DNA of 64,000 nucleotides from Plasmodiophora brassicae (taxonomy: Eukaryota > Endomyxa > Phytomyxea > Plasmodiophorida > Plasmodiophoridae): the NCBI GenBank assembly GCA_039704465.1, contig JASFAU010000010.1:124001-188000 (forward strand). The letters are read 5' to 3'. The notes beneath the pieces were generated by a model that was given only the letters and a program-made list of their open reading frames with translations, was not told the DNA's origin and searched no databases. Position numbers and translations under genes: made by a program. This document shows positions 1-11,146 of the stretch, piece by piece; the stretch's first letter is position 1; each line of letters opens with the position of its first letter.

Positions 1-611
1 TGTGCGCGCATCGTGGACATCACGTTCTGACCGACCTGAAGCTCAATGCACCGCGTATTACCATGCCGATGACGTGGCGTTTACCCACGTCAGGTCTCGT
101 CTGTGCAGACTCGTCGAGCGTCATCGGTTCGACGACGGCGCCTACACTGTCGAGCGCGATCAGCGACGGTACCGTTTCAGCAGCACTTTGGCCGACACGT
201 CACGCACGATAACAACGAGGTGCACACGTCGAACAGGCGTCCGCGACCGATCGCCTAGACATTACGCCCCAATGACTACCGGGACCGGGCTAGCCTGGCC
301 GCGTCTGGCGCATCCAAACCTGAAACGTGCTGCGGAATCGGCGCTTGCCGCCACGTACACGCTCCCTGACGTCGGGTACGGACGTCCCTGCCGTACGATC
401 AGCGCTGTGGCGTCGCCCGTGTTCCGCCATGTCTTCGTCGGCGCTGGTGTCACTTGCGTCCTCACAGCTATCGTCCTGATCACAAACGCGTCAACGAGGG
501 CCCCTACAAACGACGCTGCAAGCAACGGAAAGGCACCGGGACGGTGTCGCTCAACTTGCACTCGTCGTCGTCGGTGATTCGTACGACCTGCCTGGACGAG
601 AACGACACGAC
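1..611 (-). other. Unresolved 3' part of the GNL1-like gene
   Basis: Going leftwards from 611 the GNL1 frame continues for about 35 codons and then hits a stop at about 500. A GNL1 protein still needs its G1 P-loop (a GFPNVGKSS-type motif) and its G3 motif. I looked for a codon pattern that would encode GKSS on the reverse strand of 1-500 and did not find one. Open frames exist on both strands but resemble nothing I know. The segment may hold further introns and run out of the window, or the gene may be degenerate here. Confidence 0.35.
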
Positions 612-1406
612 CTAAACCAGGGGCATCAGTCGCGAACGACGATGAATGCACCGACACTGGGTTACGCGCAGCATGGGAAAGTTGGCCTCGAAGAACGCCG
701 TCCATTGCCGAACGAACCGGTCGGGAACCAGATCGCTCTTGTTGAGGACGACGACGACAGGTTTGTGATGCCGATGGACGACGTACCGATACAGACCGAG
801 GTGGAAAAAGAACATCGGATGGCGAACGTCGCAGACGATACAGATGATGTGCGACGTCTCAATCGTTCGCCACAGCTGGCGCCACACTTCCAGGTTGTGC
901 TCGAAGAAGTTCAACGCATTGCGGTCGTACGTCGCATCCAGATCCGCCAGCCAACGCCGGAACGCGACCGTCTCGTTCTCGTCCAGTTGCTCCTTCGTCA
1001 TCGAATACGTCCACGGTGGCCGTTCCGGGATGCTGATCGGATGTCGCGCCGTCAGCTCGCGCCACGACAGCCGCGTCCCGTTGGGATCGCGATGCAACGG
1101 CTGCAACGAGGTCAGCTTACGCGCCTCGATCACTGCCCGAGGCTCCCGCTGCACCCAGGTGCGCCTGTTCGCCAAATGTCAGTCACCCGGCCGGGAATCA
1201 GTACAGAGGCACCTCGAGGCGCACCTATCGGCGGCGGCGGGCACGGGGGATTCGCGCCCCAGCGCCGTCGTTGCAGGCGGCGCCTGTTCGGCGTCGGCGT
1301 CGTCGTCGTCGTCATGACCGTGTGCGGCCTGCTGTCGCCTGGCCGCCCGTTTGGCCTTCAGGATCGATTTCTTGGCAGCGCCGCTGATGGGCCTGCGCCG
1401 CGGCAT
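500..1406 (-). CDS. GNL1-like circularly permuted GTPase (3' part unresolved)
   Basis: Predicted GTP-binding protein of the YlqF/GNL1 (HSR1) group, in which the G4 motif precedes G1. Exon 1 is 1406-1225 and begins MPRRRPIS followed by a Lys/Arg-rich stretch, as in animal GNL1. Exon 2 is 1164-666 and carries WRQLWRTIE, then VCDVRHPMFFF, then the G4 motif NKSDLV. Exon 3 starts at 611 (VVSFSSRQ). Introns 1224-1165 (60 nt) and 665-612 (54 nt) have GT/AG ends and keep the frame. Family members act in ribosome assembly or nucleolar signalling. The start is the first ATG that gives the basic GNL1 N-terminus. The G1 and G3 motifs were not found downstream, so the copy may be truncated or decayed. The gene is divergent from LRR-A, whose ATG lies 239 bp away. 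Confidence 0.7.
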
Positions 1407-1479
1407 CCGGCGGCGGACACTCGGCGGCGCTGCGATCTGCCGTGGCGGTGACAGCGGGCGGGCGTCAGGAGTCCAGAAA

Positions 1480-1644
1480 TAGCGGGCGACGACTGACGAG
1501 AGGCCTGATCCGGACTGGTTTGGGCCCCGGTTTTCGACCTGGCGGCCCGTTCCCGGTCCCGGTCGCTGGGCGGCCGTCGCCAACCGGGCCATTGCGATTG
1601 TCGAAGCGCAACGTGCATACCGCCGACCGGTACCGACCGCCGCC
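1480..1644 (+). promoter_or_regulatory. Conserved 5' flank of LRR gene A
   Basis: About 165 bp upstream of LRR-A resembles the 5' flanks of LRR-B (5060-5209), LRR-C (12500-12332, reverse) and LRR-D (29260-29407). Shared words are CCAGAAATAGCGGGCG, a GATCCGGACTGGTTTGGGCC block, and GGGCGGCCGTCG before the ATG. Because the flank is kept in all four copies it is a likely promoter or 5' UTR. It also lies between this gene and the divergent GNL1-like gene. No TATA box is evident. Confidence 0.45.
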
Positions 1645-3385
1645 ATGTCTGCCAGTGATGTTCTCTGCAAGGCCCTTGCCTTGTTTCGGATGTCGATCCT
1701 TCTGCTGGTTGTGCTCTGCCTGCTGTGGGTTCCGTCGGCGCCCGGTCCGCGGTTCGCAGCGGGCGCTCGCCACGAACTAGTGTTGCCGGAGCCATACTTT
1801 GATGTCGAATCAGAGCATTTGACTCTGTATGAGTGTGCTGGTACACGAAACGTGCCCCGCCTCAACGTAATAACCAAGTCCCCTGGTGACAGGGATTGGT
1901 CTCGCTGCCGTATCACCGACATTTCGGCAGGGATGTTCGACCAATGTCCTGATCTCACGAAACTGTACGTGTGCCGCGTCCCAGTACAATTCGCTAGTGG
2001 ACAACGGAAATGTGCGCAGGGACCTGCAAGGGAACAGGATAGCAACGATAGAGGCCGACGCGTTCCTTGGTCTGGATGACTTGGTCGATCTGTGTGTATC
2101 CGCAGGTGTCAAATTTTGTATGCGAACTGTCAGCTGAAGAAACGTGCACAGCGACCTGAAACAGAATTCGATATCAACGATAGCGGCAGATGCTTTCCGT
2201 GGCCTGAGCATGTTGGTCGATCTGTGCGTATTAGCGGGTGTACCATTTCGAGTGCACACTGTCAACTGAAAGGTGCACAGCGACCTGAAACGTAACATGA
2301 TATCAACGATACCGGACGGCGCTTTCGTTGACCTGCACCATTTGGATCAGCTGTGAGTATTCGCCCGTGTCCTATAATATCGAGGGCGAACTACTGAACG
2401 CTGTACGTCCAGTGACCTGTCGTATAACCGTCTTGTGTCCATCGGGCAACGAACTTTTCAAGGTCTATGCTCGCTGCGAACCGGCCTGTACGTTCAGCAT
2501 TGCCACGTATAGGGCGCCCTTTGGTCAAGCTCATTTCGTTCGGTACAGAGAATTGTACAACAACCGCATCGAGCACATTGCGGTATCGGCGTTCGAGAGT
2601 ATGCCGGATCTTATGCATCTGTATGTGTCAGGCGGTGCAACCGGGGACGAACAACCGAAACCTGTTTTAGGTGGCTGAGCAATAATGAAATCAAGTCAAT
2701 CAACAGGGGCATGTTTGCGGGCTTGACGTCGTTGGATGTGCTGTATGTCTAATTTATCGCCGTTGGTGACGTCCGGAATGGCCACTGAAGTCGCCAAAGG
2801 AGTCTGAGCAACAATCACATCACTGTCATTCAAGAGGGAGCTTTCGTCGACAATGGAAAGTTAAACGAATTGTACGTAGGGAATCACTTTCAGAACCGTC
2901 ATTGGTGGCTGAACATTGCACAGATATCTTAACAATAATGGCCTTGTATCGATTAAGAAGGGCATGTTCGATGGGATGCCCAAGCTGAAATTGCTGTATA
3001 TATGGATCCGGATCACAGCGCTGCTCCAAAGAGCCTAACTAGTTTATGCACAGAGATTTGAGTGGCAACCGTATCGAGGACATTGATGATGACGCATTCG
3101 CTGATCTGCCGTCCCTCTATGATCTGTATGCGTCGGCTTAATCAATTCATCATCGCATCATGCTCATATGCCGGCATTGCTAACGGCGTTTACAGTCGGC
3201 TGGACTACAATGTCAGTTGCAATTGGATTACCCCTGCTAACCCGGGAGGTTGGGGGATATTCCAGGCACAGCCAGCAACACACGCTTCAGTACTGGGCCG
3301 TAACGACCGCAGTTACCAGCATCATGACATGCACTCGCGACCGGGGTCTCCTGCTGGTTCGGACAATCTGCTTGCTGGAATATAA
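1645..3385 (+). CDS. LRR gene A: secreted leucine-rich-repeat protein, 10 LRRs
   Basis: Twelve exons. Exon 1 (1645-1826) encodes a signal peptide with the core MSILLLVVLCLLW. LRR exons are 1893-1964, 2020-2091, 2152-2223, 2281-2352, 2413-2487, 2549-2620, 2671-2742, 2800-2871, 2924-2995 and 3054-3125. All are 72 nt except the fifth (75 nt), and all introns are phase 2, splitting a Leu codon CT|N. A typical repeat reads DLQGNRIATIEADAFLGL. The last exon (3196-3385) starts with the C-cap RLDYN..CNWITP. Compared with LRR-B it then loses about 11-17 nt, so the conserved KRHWGIPDTATITC end is replaced by an unrelated 40-residue tail. The predicted protein is 364 aa, secreted and without a kinase. 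Its role is unknown; such LRR ectodomains usually bind proteins or glycans. Confidence 0.72.
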
Positions 3386-3859
3386 ACATTGTTTGCATTT
3401 TCGTTGTGCCTGCTTCCGTCATTATGTACCGTCATCGGTGGCGTCGACGTGTTGGCTGCCCGATACTGCAGCGCTGTACTCTGCGACGATCCGAAGCGCG
3501 CGCAGGCGTTGTCACCGAGAGAAACACGGACTTAAAAGTACAAGGGCAACCGGCATCACCGTTTGTGGTCGTTGAGAAAGGATCGGCTACATGGTTTATA
3601 ATTTGGGATTCAGCTGGGCGGTTCCATGACACTGCGGAAGGGCTTCTAGGAAGCCATTGTCCGATGTGGGAATCGGTACATCATCGGTCATCTTGTCCAG
3701 CTTCAGTTTGAGCATGGCGGTGAAGCCTGAACTCGGCAGCCATCTCGTCGACATCCGTCGGTCGGCATTCGGCGATCCCTGCGTTTTTCAACGACAGAAT
3801 GTCAGCCTGGAAGTTCTCCAGCGCCCTGTAGGTCCCTTATGCGATGCGGTGGGCCGCTG
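3386..3859. other. LRR-A 3' flank
   Basis: This stretch holds sequence related to the 3' flanks of LRR-B, -C and -D. One part could encode a short hydrophobic segment (NIVCIFVVPASVI), followed by a block like GATACAGCAGCGATGTACTATG seen in D. It may be 3' UTR, or it may hold an extra exon for a membrane anchor. No intact frame continues from the C-cap exon. Confidence 0.35.
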
Positions 3860-4605
3860 GCTCGGCAGGTCGAACCTGCTCTGCCCGGAACGAGAGCAAG
3901 CCCAAGGTGAAACACGTCAAAACAGAATCTGATCCTGGTGGCCAAAGCCGACCAGCCCGCCTCCAGCCCACGCGAATTCGGCGACAAGGGGGAGTTCATG
4001 CAGGCTGTAGAACGCTGAATGTCTGTAGGGTTGATCGTGCTGTGGGCTGACGGTGCCCCAGCGACAGTTGAACCCCCTGATCAGGACGGTGTTCCCGCAG
4101 CTGATGGCGTTCTACGACCTGTGCACGGACCCGAACCCGAAGCACACGAGAGCGCACAGCGACGTGGACCGAGTGTAAAAGGCGCTGCCGGTCGACTTGC
4201 GCTCGTACGTTGTGTCGAGAAGGGTCTCGTCGTTGTAGGGGATCGCCGAGCCGAGTATCTGGAGCTGTTCAACAATTTCCCTTCCTGCGCGCATGAAGAC
4301 AGGCGGGTCCCTGAAATCGGACAACGGCAAGTACGGAAGGCGGTCGTATCGCGCCATCCTGTCCATTCCGCCCCGAGCTTGAGTGTGCCGAGCGCCGAGA
4401 CCAGGGTCCAGGACATCGACTCCGTTGCCGGGTCGAGCGTGTTGCCCACGACCATCGACGTCATCAAGAGCGATACGAGCCTGTACCGCCTGCAAATTCG
4501 TTGATGACATGACCTGCCAGACGTGTGCGATCGTGCGCCGCCGGGATCACCCGGGCCGTCGTCAAAGATATGAAAGTCGTCTGGAAGCAAATGGATACCA
4601 CCTAG
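3860..4605 (+). pseudogene. RasGAP pseudogene (copy of the 3' half of the EF-hand/RasGAP gene)
   Basis: The sequence follows the intact gene at 17724-14726 from the stretch encoding GWVGMSNLL to the stop codon. About 35 nt that encode the FLRFVCP motif are deleted near 3878. The copy of the last intron is still present at about 4000-4070, so this is a DNA-level duplication and not a retrocopy. A stop codon lies at the place of RMSKA (GTG TAA AAG near 4176), and several small indels disrupt the rest. The terminal TAG is still recognisable at 4603. Loss of the Arg-finger-region partner motif FLR and the stops mean that no working GAP can be made. The 3' flank continues into the upstream region of LRR-B. 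Confidence 0.75.
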
Positions 4606-4650
4606 CCGATATTGACAGAGTTTACTCATCCGGTACACGTCGATCCTGTG

Positions 4651-4960
4651 TTATCTGCTTCCTAGGGCGGCTTGGGTAGCGCTGCCACCTGCCTGGGTAC
4701 ATGACGACGCTGCACATGATATATAGACATGCCATGCCGTCGGCACTCCACTGCCACTCGGCGCTCTCTGCATTCCTCGCAACAGCACGCGTACCCTGTA
4801 ATAGGCTTGTCTGTGCGAGTAATCAGTACTGACCTTCATGTCCGGCTTCGGTGGATCGAGCGTTTCACCCCGGCACGTCCGGAACCTGGGCTCGTGCTAT
4901 CCGCAGCGGAAGGGCTCATCTGCGTCGACATCGATGACGGTAAACGTCCTGGCTATACGA
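4651..4960 (-). other. Repeated upstream block with a conserved Cys-rich reading frame (copy 1)
   Basis: The segment is repeated at 14466-14650 and 28900-29150. On the reverse strand here, and in the matching strand of the other copies, one frame keeps a cysteine pattern: TGYACCCEEC then V.VECRR. In the other two copies it reads TGYACCPEGC and TGCACCCEEC. It lies upstream of LRR-B and on the opposite strand. Whether it is expressed is unknown; it could be one exon of a small gene or a chance open frame in a duplicated promoter block. Confidence 0.3.
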
Positions 4961-5059
4961 AAGGTGTGCGGATGCTGGGTAGGGTTACCGCATCAAGGCG
5001 GGCGGTCCGATCTGAATCCCCAGCCATGTCAAGCGGGCGAGTGCGCGCTCCTGGGCGCC

Positions 5060-5209
5060 TGTGTCCTGATTCGGACTCGTTTGGGCCCCGATTTCGACCT
5101 GGCCCGTGCCGCCGTGCCCTGCCCCGGTGGCTGGGCGGCCGTCGTCAATCGGGCCATAACGCCTTTTAAAGGACAGCGCTCGGACCCGCGACCGATTATA
5201 CCAGCCGTC
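5060..5209 (+). promoter_or_regulatory. Conserved 5' flank of LRR gene B
   Basis: Matches the flanks of LRR-A, -C and -D: a TGATTCGGACTCGTTTGGG block and GGCTGGGCGGCCGTCGTCAA before the ATG. It is a likely promoter or 5' UTR. No clear TATA element was seen. Confidence 0.4.
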
Positions 5210-6920
5210 ATGTCTGCCGATGATGTTCTCTGCAAGGGCCTTGCTGCGTTTCGGATGTCGATCGTTCCGCTGTTTGTGCTCTTCCTGCTGTGGATCCCGT
5301 CGCCGCCCGGGTCGCGGTTCGCAGCGGCCGATCGCGATGGCGCTCGCCGCGTACCACCTCGGCCGCAGCCTTACTTTGATGCCGAATCGGAGCATTTAAC
5401 TCTGTATGAGTGTGCTGGTGACGATACGTGCCCCGCCTCAACGTAATAACCAAGTCCCCTGGTGACAGGGATTGGTCTCGGTGCCGTATCACCGACATTT
5501 CGGCAGGGATGTTCGACCAATGGCCTGATCTCACGAAACTGTACGTGTGCCGCGTCCCAGTACAATTCGCTAGTGGACAACGGAAATGTGCGCAGGGACC
5601 TGCAAGGGAACAGGATAGAAACGATAGAGGCCGACGCGTTCCTTGGTCTGGATGACTTGGTCGATCTGTGTGTATCCGCAGGTGTCCAATTTTGTGTGCG
5701 AACTGTCAGCTGAAACGTGCACAGCGACCTGCAACAGAATTTCATATCAACGATAGAGGCGGGTGCTTTCCGTGGCCTGAGCGGGTTGGGCGATCTGTGC
5801 GTATTATAAGCAGGTGTACCATTTCGAGTGCGCACTGTCAACTGAAATGTGCACAGCGACCTGAAACGCAACAGGATATCAACGATACAGGACGGCGCTT
5901 TCGGTGACCTTGACCACTTGGATCAGCTGTGAGTATTCGCCCGTGTCCTATATCGAGGGCGAACTAATGAACGCTGTACGTCCAGTGACCTGTCGTATAA
6001 CCGTCTTGTGTCCATCGGGCAACGAACTTTTCAAGGTCTACAGTCGCTGTGTGACGCCCTGTATGTCCAGCACTGCCAAGTGCAGCGCGCCCTTTGGTCA
6101 AGCTCATTTCGTTCGGTACAGAGAATTGTACAACAACCGCATCGAGCACATTGCGGAATCGGCGTTCGAGAGTATGCCGGATCTTCTGCATCTGTATGTG
6201 TCAGGCGGTGCAACCGGGGACGAACAACCGAAATCTGTTTCAGGTGGCTGGCCAATAATGAAATCAAGTCAATCGACAGGGGCATGTTTGCGGGCTTGAC
6301 GTCGTTGGATGTGTTGTATGTCTAATTTATCGCCGTTGGTGACGTCCGGAATTGGCCACTGAATTCGCCAAAGGAGTCTGAGGAACAATCACATCACTGT
6401 CATTCAAGAGGGAGCTTTCGTCGACAATGGAAAGTTAATCGAGTTGTACGTATAGAATCACTTTCAGAACCGTCATTAATGACGGGCCAACGATATTGGT
6501 GGCTGAACATTGCACAGATATCTTGACAATAATGGCCTTGTATCGATTAAAAACGGCATGTTTAATGGAATGCCCGAGCTGACATTGCTGTATGGATCCG
6601 GATCACAGCGCCGCTCCATCGAGCCTAACTGGTTTATGTGCAGAGATTTGAGCAGCAACCGTATCGCGGCCATTGAATATGGCGCATTCGCTGATCTTGG
6701 ATCCCTCTCTGAACTGTATGCGTCGTCAGCTTCATCAATTCGTCATATCTCATTTCGCTCGTATGCCGGCATTGCTAACGACGTTTACAGGCGGCTCGAC
6801 TGCAATGACATTTGCAATTGGATTACCCCTACGGACCCGATAGGCCAACTTAAACGTCATTGGGGGATTCCAGACACAGCCACCATCACATGCTCCACTG
6901 GGCCGGCACGACTCCAATGA
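5210..6920 (+). CDS. LRR gene B: secreted leucine-rich-repeat protein, 10 LRRs, intact
   Basis: Best-preserved family member: 12 exons giving 348 aa with no stop or frameshift. Exon 1 is 5210-5403 (signal peptide, MSIVPLFVLFLLWIP core). LRR exons are 5469-5540, 5596-5667, 5725-5796, 5857-5928, 5986-6060, 6122-6193, 6244-6315, 6374-6445, 6518-6589 and 6644-6715. Nine are 72 nt and one is 75 nt, and all junctions are phase 2. The C-cap exon 6791-6920 encodes CNDICNWITPTDPIG then RHWGIPDTATITC and a stop. Introns are 50-75 nt. The protein is expected to be secreted, or anchored if a further 3' exon exists. It is closest to LRR-A, and the RasGAP pseudogene lies between them, so a block duplication is likely. 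Confidence 0.8.
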
Positions 6921-7279
6921 TTAGCATCGTAATTAACACATAACATGCACTCGGGGTCTCCTGCTGGTTCGGACAATCGGCTTGCTGGAATATAAACATT
7001 GTTTGCGTTTTCGTTATGCCTGCTTCCGCCATGACCGTCACTTGAAAGTACAAGGGCAACTGGCGTCCTACGACCTGTTCAACACGGCAACGCCACCGAT
7101 GTCCTCGACCCTGTGTGTAGTGTGCCGTCGCTGGCGATTTGAACGCTGACCAGTTGTTGGTCGGCAAAGGCGGAACCCCATGAGGATAGGTTCTGCCAGA
7201 ACAATGCTCACGAGTCGTGAGCCAATTTCAAATAGGCCAGGTCACACAGAGGACGGGCAACGTCGGTATGGCAGGTATA
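6921..7279. other. LRR-B 3' flank with a RasGAP-like scrap
   Basis: The first part matches the LRR-A 3' flank. Near 7073-7110 about 34 nt resemble the plus-strand sequence of the RasGAP gene at 14887-14920 (ACACGGCAACG...GATGTCCTCGACCCTG). This suggests another small RasGAP-derived fragment. No gene was seen. Confidence 0.3.
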
Positions 7280-9463
7280 TCACTGGGCTTCATTGCGTGG
7301 CGATTCTTCCAGCAACGATGGCTCACTGGCGTCTTCGGGCGTCCACTCGAGAGGTTCCCGCTTCATGACTTCACGAAGAAACACGGTAGCGTAGGACGAC
7401 GATGGCAGGGAGAACTCGAGGCGTATCGCAACGTGGGCCCCGTCGGGAACCGACTCTGGCACGCCGGCGCCGCGCATCCGGTCCATATCGGTCAGCAGCA
7501 GCGGGGCCGTCTTGTCATCGTAACGGACAACGTCCCAGTTCATGTCCGTTGGCTTGACGACGACATGGCGGTACGCGCCACATGCGCTGAAATCCTTTAC
7601 GCGATGCTTCCACTTCTCCACTACGTTCCAGGACGTTAGTCGTACAGCATTCACACGAATACGAACACTGACACGATAGGTTGTGCTCTGCGAGCAGATC
7701 CATGCAATGCTGACCGACAGCGTTCCCGGGCAGCTTGATGTCATACCCTGGCAGAGGAAGAACGACATCCTCAATCGTGTACCGCTCGACGGAATCGGCG
7801 TCAAGAACAATGACGCTGCGCTCGCGCCTGTACAAATCACGGCGTCAGGGACGCCGAACGAACCAGGTAGGGCAAGAGACGCACGGATCCGATCCGTCGA
7901 GGACGAGGTCGCCGACAACAGGTCGTGTGCTGTCGAGCTCCTTCAGGCGGAACGTAGCGAGACGGTTCCAGATGGCACTCTGGAAGGCATGGACGTACAG
8001 GAGGCGCATATTACGTGGCAGGCTACAGAGCGCGTTCACGAACGCGTTCGGCGACTGTTCGAGAGATCGCAGAATTATTCGTTCGATAAGGTCCCTCGGT
8101 TGCAGCCGTTCAAGCGTCCCTAACCAGTGACAATGTCGGCGCCTTCACCGATACGAAGCACGCAATCGTACGAACCTTTGTAGTCGAACGATTCGCCAAA
8201 GTATTGCAAGGCGCTGCGAAGATGCTCTTGTTGGGAATCCTGCGGAACGAGAATCAATGACACAGCAAGGTCGAACCTAGACCATACAACGAATGAGAAA
8301 CTGCACGAAGCGAATATCGCAGCAGCCCAGACGTACCGCTCCTGCATGATGGCCATGCCAATCATGTGCGTCGACGCCGATCCTGTGCCGAATCGCTGCA
8401 ATCCGAAATAGTTCACGAACCCGGCCTCGCGGACGGCATTCAATGACGCGTCAACGGCGGTCATTTCAGCACCATCCTCCAGCTGGACATCACGCAGGAC
8501 AATTCCGAACCGATTGCCCTTCAGGCTGCCGAGCCTCGTGCTATCCTGGACGTAGCAGAAATTGCCCACACGAACGTCGTCTCTCAGGCGCGGCAAGCAT
8601 CGGGCAATGGTTTGGGCGTCCGCTTTGAACATCGTGATCAGCTGTGTCGTTATCGCACGCCGGTCCTTGTTGCCTGCGTACTCAATCCTGCGTCCCCCTA
8701 TCAGCATGCCGCCTGCACCAACGGCACCCCTCTTCACATACCTCTTCTCGCTGATGCCCGTCACCTGCGACAATGCATGGATGGCCTTCATGGTATCGAT
8801 ATTCGCCTTGTGCAGCGTCATCTGCAGGTACTTGCAGTCACCACCAGGCCAGTCGGCGTCCCGATTCTTGAACGCGCTCGATGCCGATGGCCGCCCCAGC
8901 GAGACGCGGATCTCGCGATGCCCGTCTTCGGACGTCACCGTGTGGGAGAACACGCCACCTTCTGGGATGCGCTTGATCAACGCGTGGACAGCAGTCCGCT
9001 GCTCTTTGTCGTCAAAGACGCCCAGCGTCATCTCAGGAACATTCTTTCTATCAGCAGGCGGTTCCTGCGACACGAACGCTCGTAGCGCGTCGACATCGAC
9101 ATACTTGCGAAGGTCCTCCCATGCGTCGGGCGGTTCCTCGTCGGCTTCGGCAGCCGGCACCTCATGTTTCGGGACATCGAACGATGTCAAATGCACCACG
9201 TTGCCGTTTAGGTCAATCTCGTTGACGATGAAATCGGAATACCGTTGTTTCACGGCAGCAGCAAGCGCCGGCCCAGGGCATCGCAGCAGCTCAATGCCAA
9301 CATCGGCCCATTTGGCACGCAGCGACGTAATCATGCAGCGGCATTCCTCCAGCGCCTTGTCCAGCGATTTCGAGTCGCATGGTTCGTCGAGTCGTGGCCG
9401 GACGGATCTCGCGTGGCCCTGCTTGCGGGTTCGGGGCGGCCCCGCCCGCTTCCCACGAACCAT
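7280..9463 (-). CDS. PUS7: tRNA pseudouridine synthase, TruD/Pus7 family
   Basis: Converts uridine to pseudouridine in tRNAs, and in eukaryotes also in some mRNAs and U2 snRNA. The long first exon (9463-about 8140) carries the catalytic motif AGNKDRRAITTQ (Asp of KD) and the family motif NYFGLQRFG. Downstream exons encode LPRNMRLLYVHAFQSAIWN, RYTIEDVVLPLPGYDI and the C-terminal LEFSLPSSSYATVFLREVMK, ending at a stop at 7280. At least three introns are needed: around 8130, around 7850-7820, and 7693-7640, where the frame resumes in EKWKHRVKDF. The one near 8130 looks only about 30-35 nt long. The start at 9463 is the first true ATG (MVRGKRAG); an earlier in-frame GTG is not used. Confidence 0.92.
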
Positions 9464-9638
9464 TGGCCTGAACTGCAGCCGTGCCACGGACTGCGCGGAT
9501 GACCCTGCACGCAGCGAGGCCTGAGGCCCCCTTTCGGCATATATAGCACTGTTGCAACCGCCAGGCGATTGAGATACCTATGTAGAACGAATTGGATCGC
9601 GACCTGGTACCCAGGTTAGGCGCAGTGATAAGGCGGCC

Positions 9639-10407
9639 ATGGATGACGATACCGAGGTCGTCATGAAGATGGTGGCGGACGCGTTCGCTCGCGTCAAGGG
9701 CAATCGCCCGCACGTCACCAAAGCCGACCTCAGGAGGCAGATGAAAGACGTAGTGCAGCGCATTGGAGACACGCCCGTGGGATACTGATCGTAGAGCGAC
9801 ATGCAACAGTTGAATTCGATTGGGAGTGAGCTGGAAGGGCTGGCAGCGTCTCTGTACAACGACCTCAGTGTCGGCAAAGACGAAGACGAGTATATCGAAC
9901 TTTCGGACTGGATGGACTTCTTCAAGCGGTCGAACGCGCAGAGCAAGATCAAGGTCGAGGACATCAACCTGATGATGGTGGTGCTGGGCTTCTGGCCCAT
10001 CGACGAGCAAGTCAAGACCGAATGGGCCAAGGTCTACTACTCGGTCCAGGCGCTGGATGCGCCGACCTCCCACCACCTGGTCAAGGCCGCCGAGGTCGTC
10101 CTCGACACCGAGAACATGGAGGAAGCCGAGGAGATTGTCGAGGATATTCTCTACGCGTTCATCCCCGACTACACTGAGAACCGGGTCCTTACCATGGTAA
10201 CGCAATCGAGCGTGGGGACTCTGGTCTGGTCTTCTGATGGCAACGCTGGCGTAGTCGGAATGGCTGGGGTTCTGGGCACGGTTGGCCATCGAGGAGCCGC
10301 TGCCATCGCTGGCCCAGTTCCCGGCCATACGTCGGGCCATGCAGCGCGCCCGTCCAACCACACAGAAATCGCTGGATACAGTCCCCATAACGCACGACGA
10401 GATCTAG
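9639..10407 (+). CDS. Hypothetical protein with an EF-hand-like N-terminal half
   Basis: Three exons are proposed: 9639-9776, 9810 to about 10182, and about 10255-10407. The first intron (9777-9809, GTGGGATAC to CAACAG) is only 33 nt. The N-terminus reads MDDDTEVVMKMVADAF, and DEYIELSDWMDFFKR resembles the second half of an EF-hand. A Glu-rich helix follows (DTENMEEAEEIVEDIL), and the C-terminus probably contains FWARLAIEEPLPSLAQFP. I do not recognise the family. It is divergent from PUS7, with 175 bp between the start codons, which could be a shared promoter. The function is unknown. Confidence 0.5.
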
Positions 10408-11146
10408 CCGACATCCTTTATAAAGACCAACATTGGCCCGCTGGGGACGCTGGCTTATCTAGAGTAGGTGTCACTCCCGCGAGTACCGGAAGTCGCATCC
10501 TGAGCGATGACGTTGTACTGACGGAGCCCCAACCTTGGTGAGCTGCCTGAAAGGCATGCGTTGGATATGGGATTCTCGAGCGCGCGTCCCACAAGGCACG
10601 AAAGAAGTCGGCGACGAAGATGGCGGCCCGCGTCGACAGCGATGCCGATGCCCGTCGAGATGCAGAGCGTGTTTCCCCAAACGCCAGGTCAAAGCATTGA
10701 AGCTTCGCTCAAGAATGACTAGAAACTCGATGCCATGTTTCGTCCTTCAAGTAACGGCCTGATAGGTATGTCGGCGAATCTGGCGTCAGAGAATGCACCG
10801 GCTGGCGGACCTGGACAGGCACCGGGCAGGGACGTCAGGCGGGCTTGGGATGGGCCTAAAGCCAAATGGAACACTGGACGTTCACGATGGCGGAACAACG
10901 ACAGAATGATTTAGTAGTTCGTGGTGTCCTGTTGCTTCCAGTCGGCGTGCGTGTAGTTGCCAATGCCTGCGTGTGCTTCGGATTCGGGTTCCATCGGGCC
11001 CTAGTATAATACATCGCTGCTGCATCAGGCCAATACGTGACCACCAATGTGGGGACGAAAGCCGACACGGCGAAAACGGGAACAATTCTGTGTATTCCGG
11101 CAAACTGGCAACGGGAGACCCCCGGCCCGAGCGAGCCTTGAGATAC
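10408..11146. other. Gap holding the LRR-C 3' flank
   Basis: From about 10410 to 10850 I see no supported gene. From about 11146 down to 10900 the reverse strand resembles the 3' flanks of the other LRR copies, with a GATGTATTATAC-type block. It ends with GCCGACTGGAAGCAACAGGA, which is close to the last codons of the RasGAP gene (GCCGACTGGAAGCAACACGA at about 14740). This is either a shared relic of the duplication or chance similarity. Confidence 0.3.

Noticed and set aside
1810..2298. 162-aa reverse ORF across LRR-A, with similar ones across LRR-B and LRR-C
   Set aside because: It is the antisense shadow of the repeated exon-intron units; its repeated pattern follows from the 130-bp periodicity and it has no family resemblance.
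3860..4605. Processed (retro) pseudogene of RasGAP
   Set aside because: The intron copy is still present and flanking DNA is duplicated too.
9439..9487. PUS7 start at 9487
   Set aside because: The codon is GTG; the first ATG in frame is at 9463. The same reasoning moved the starts of the phosphate transporter and the CUE/F-box gene.
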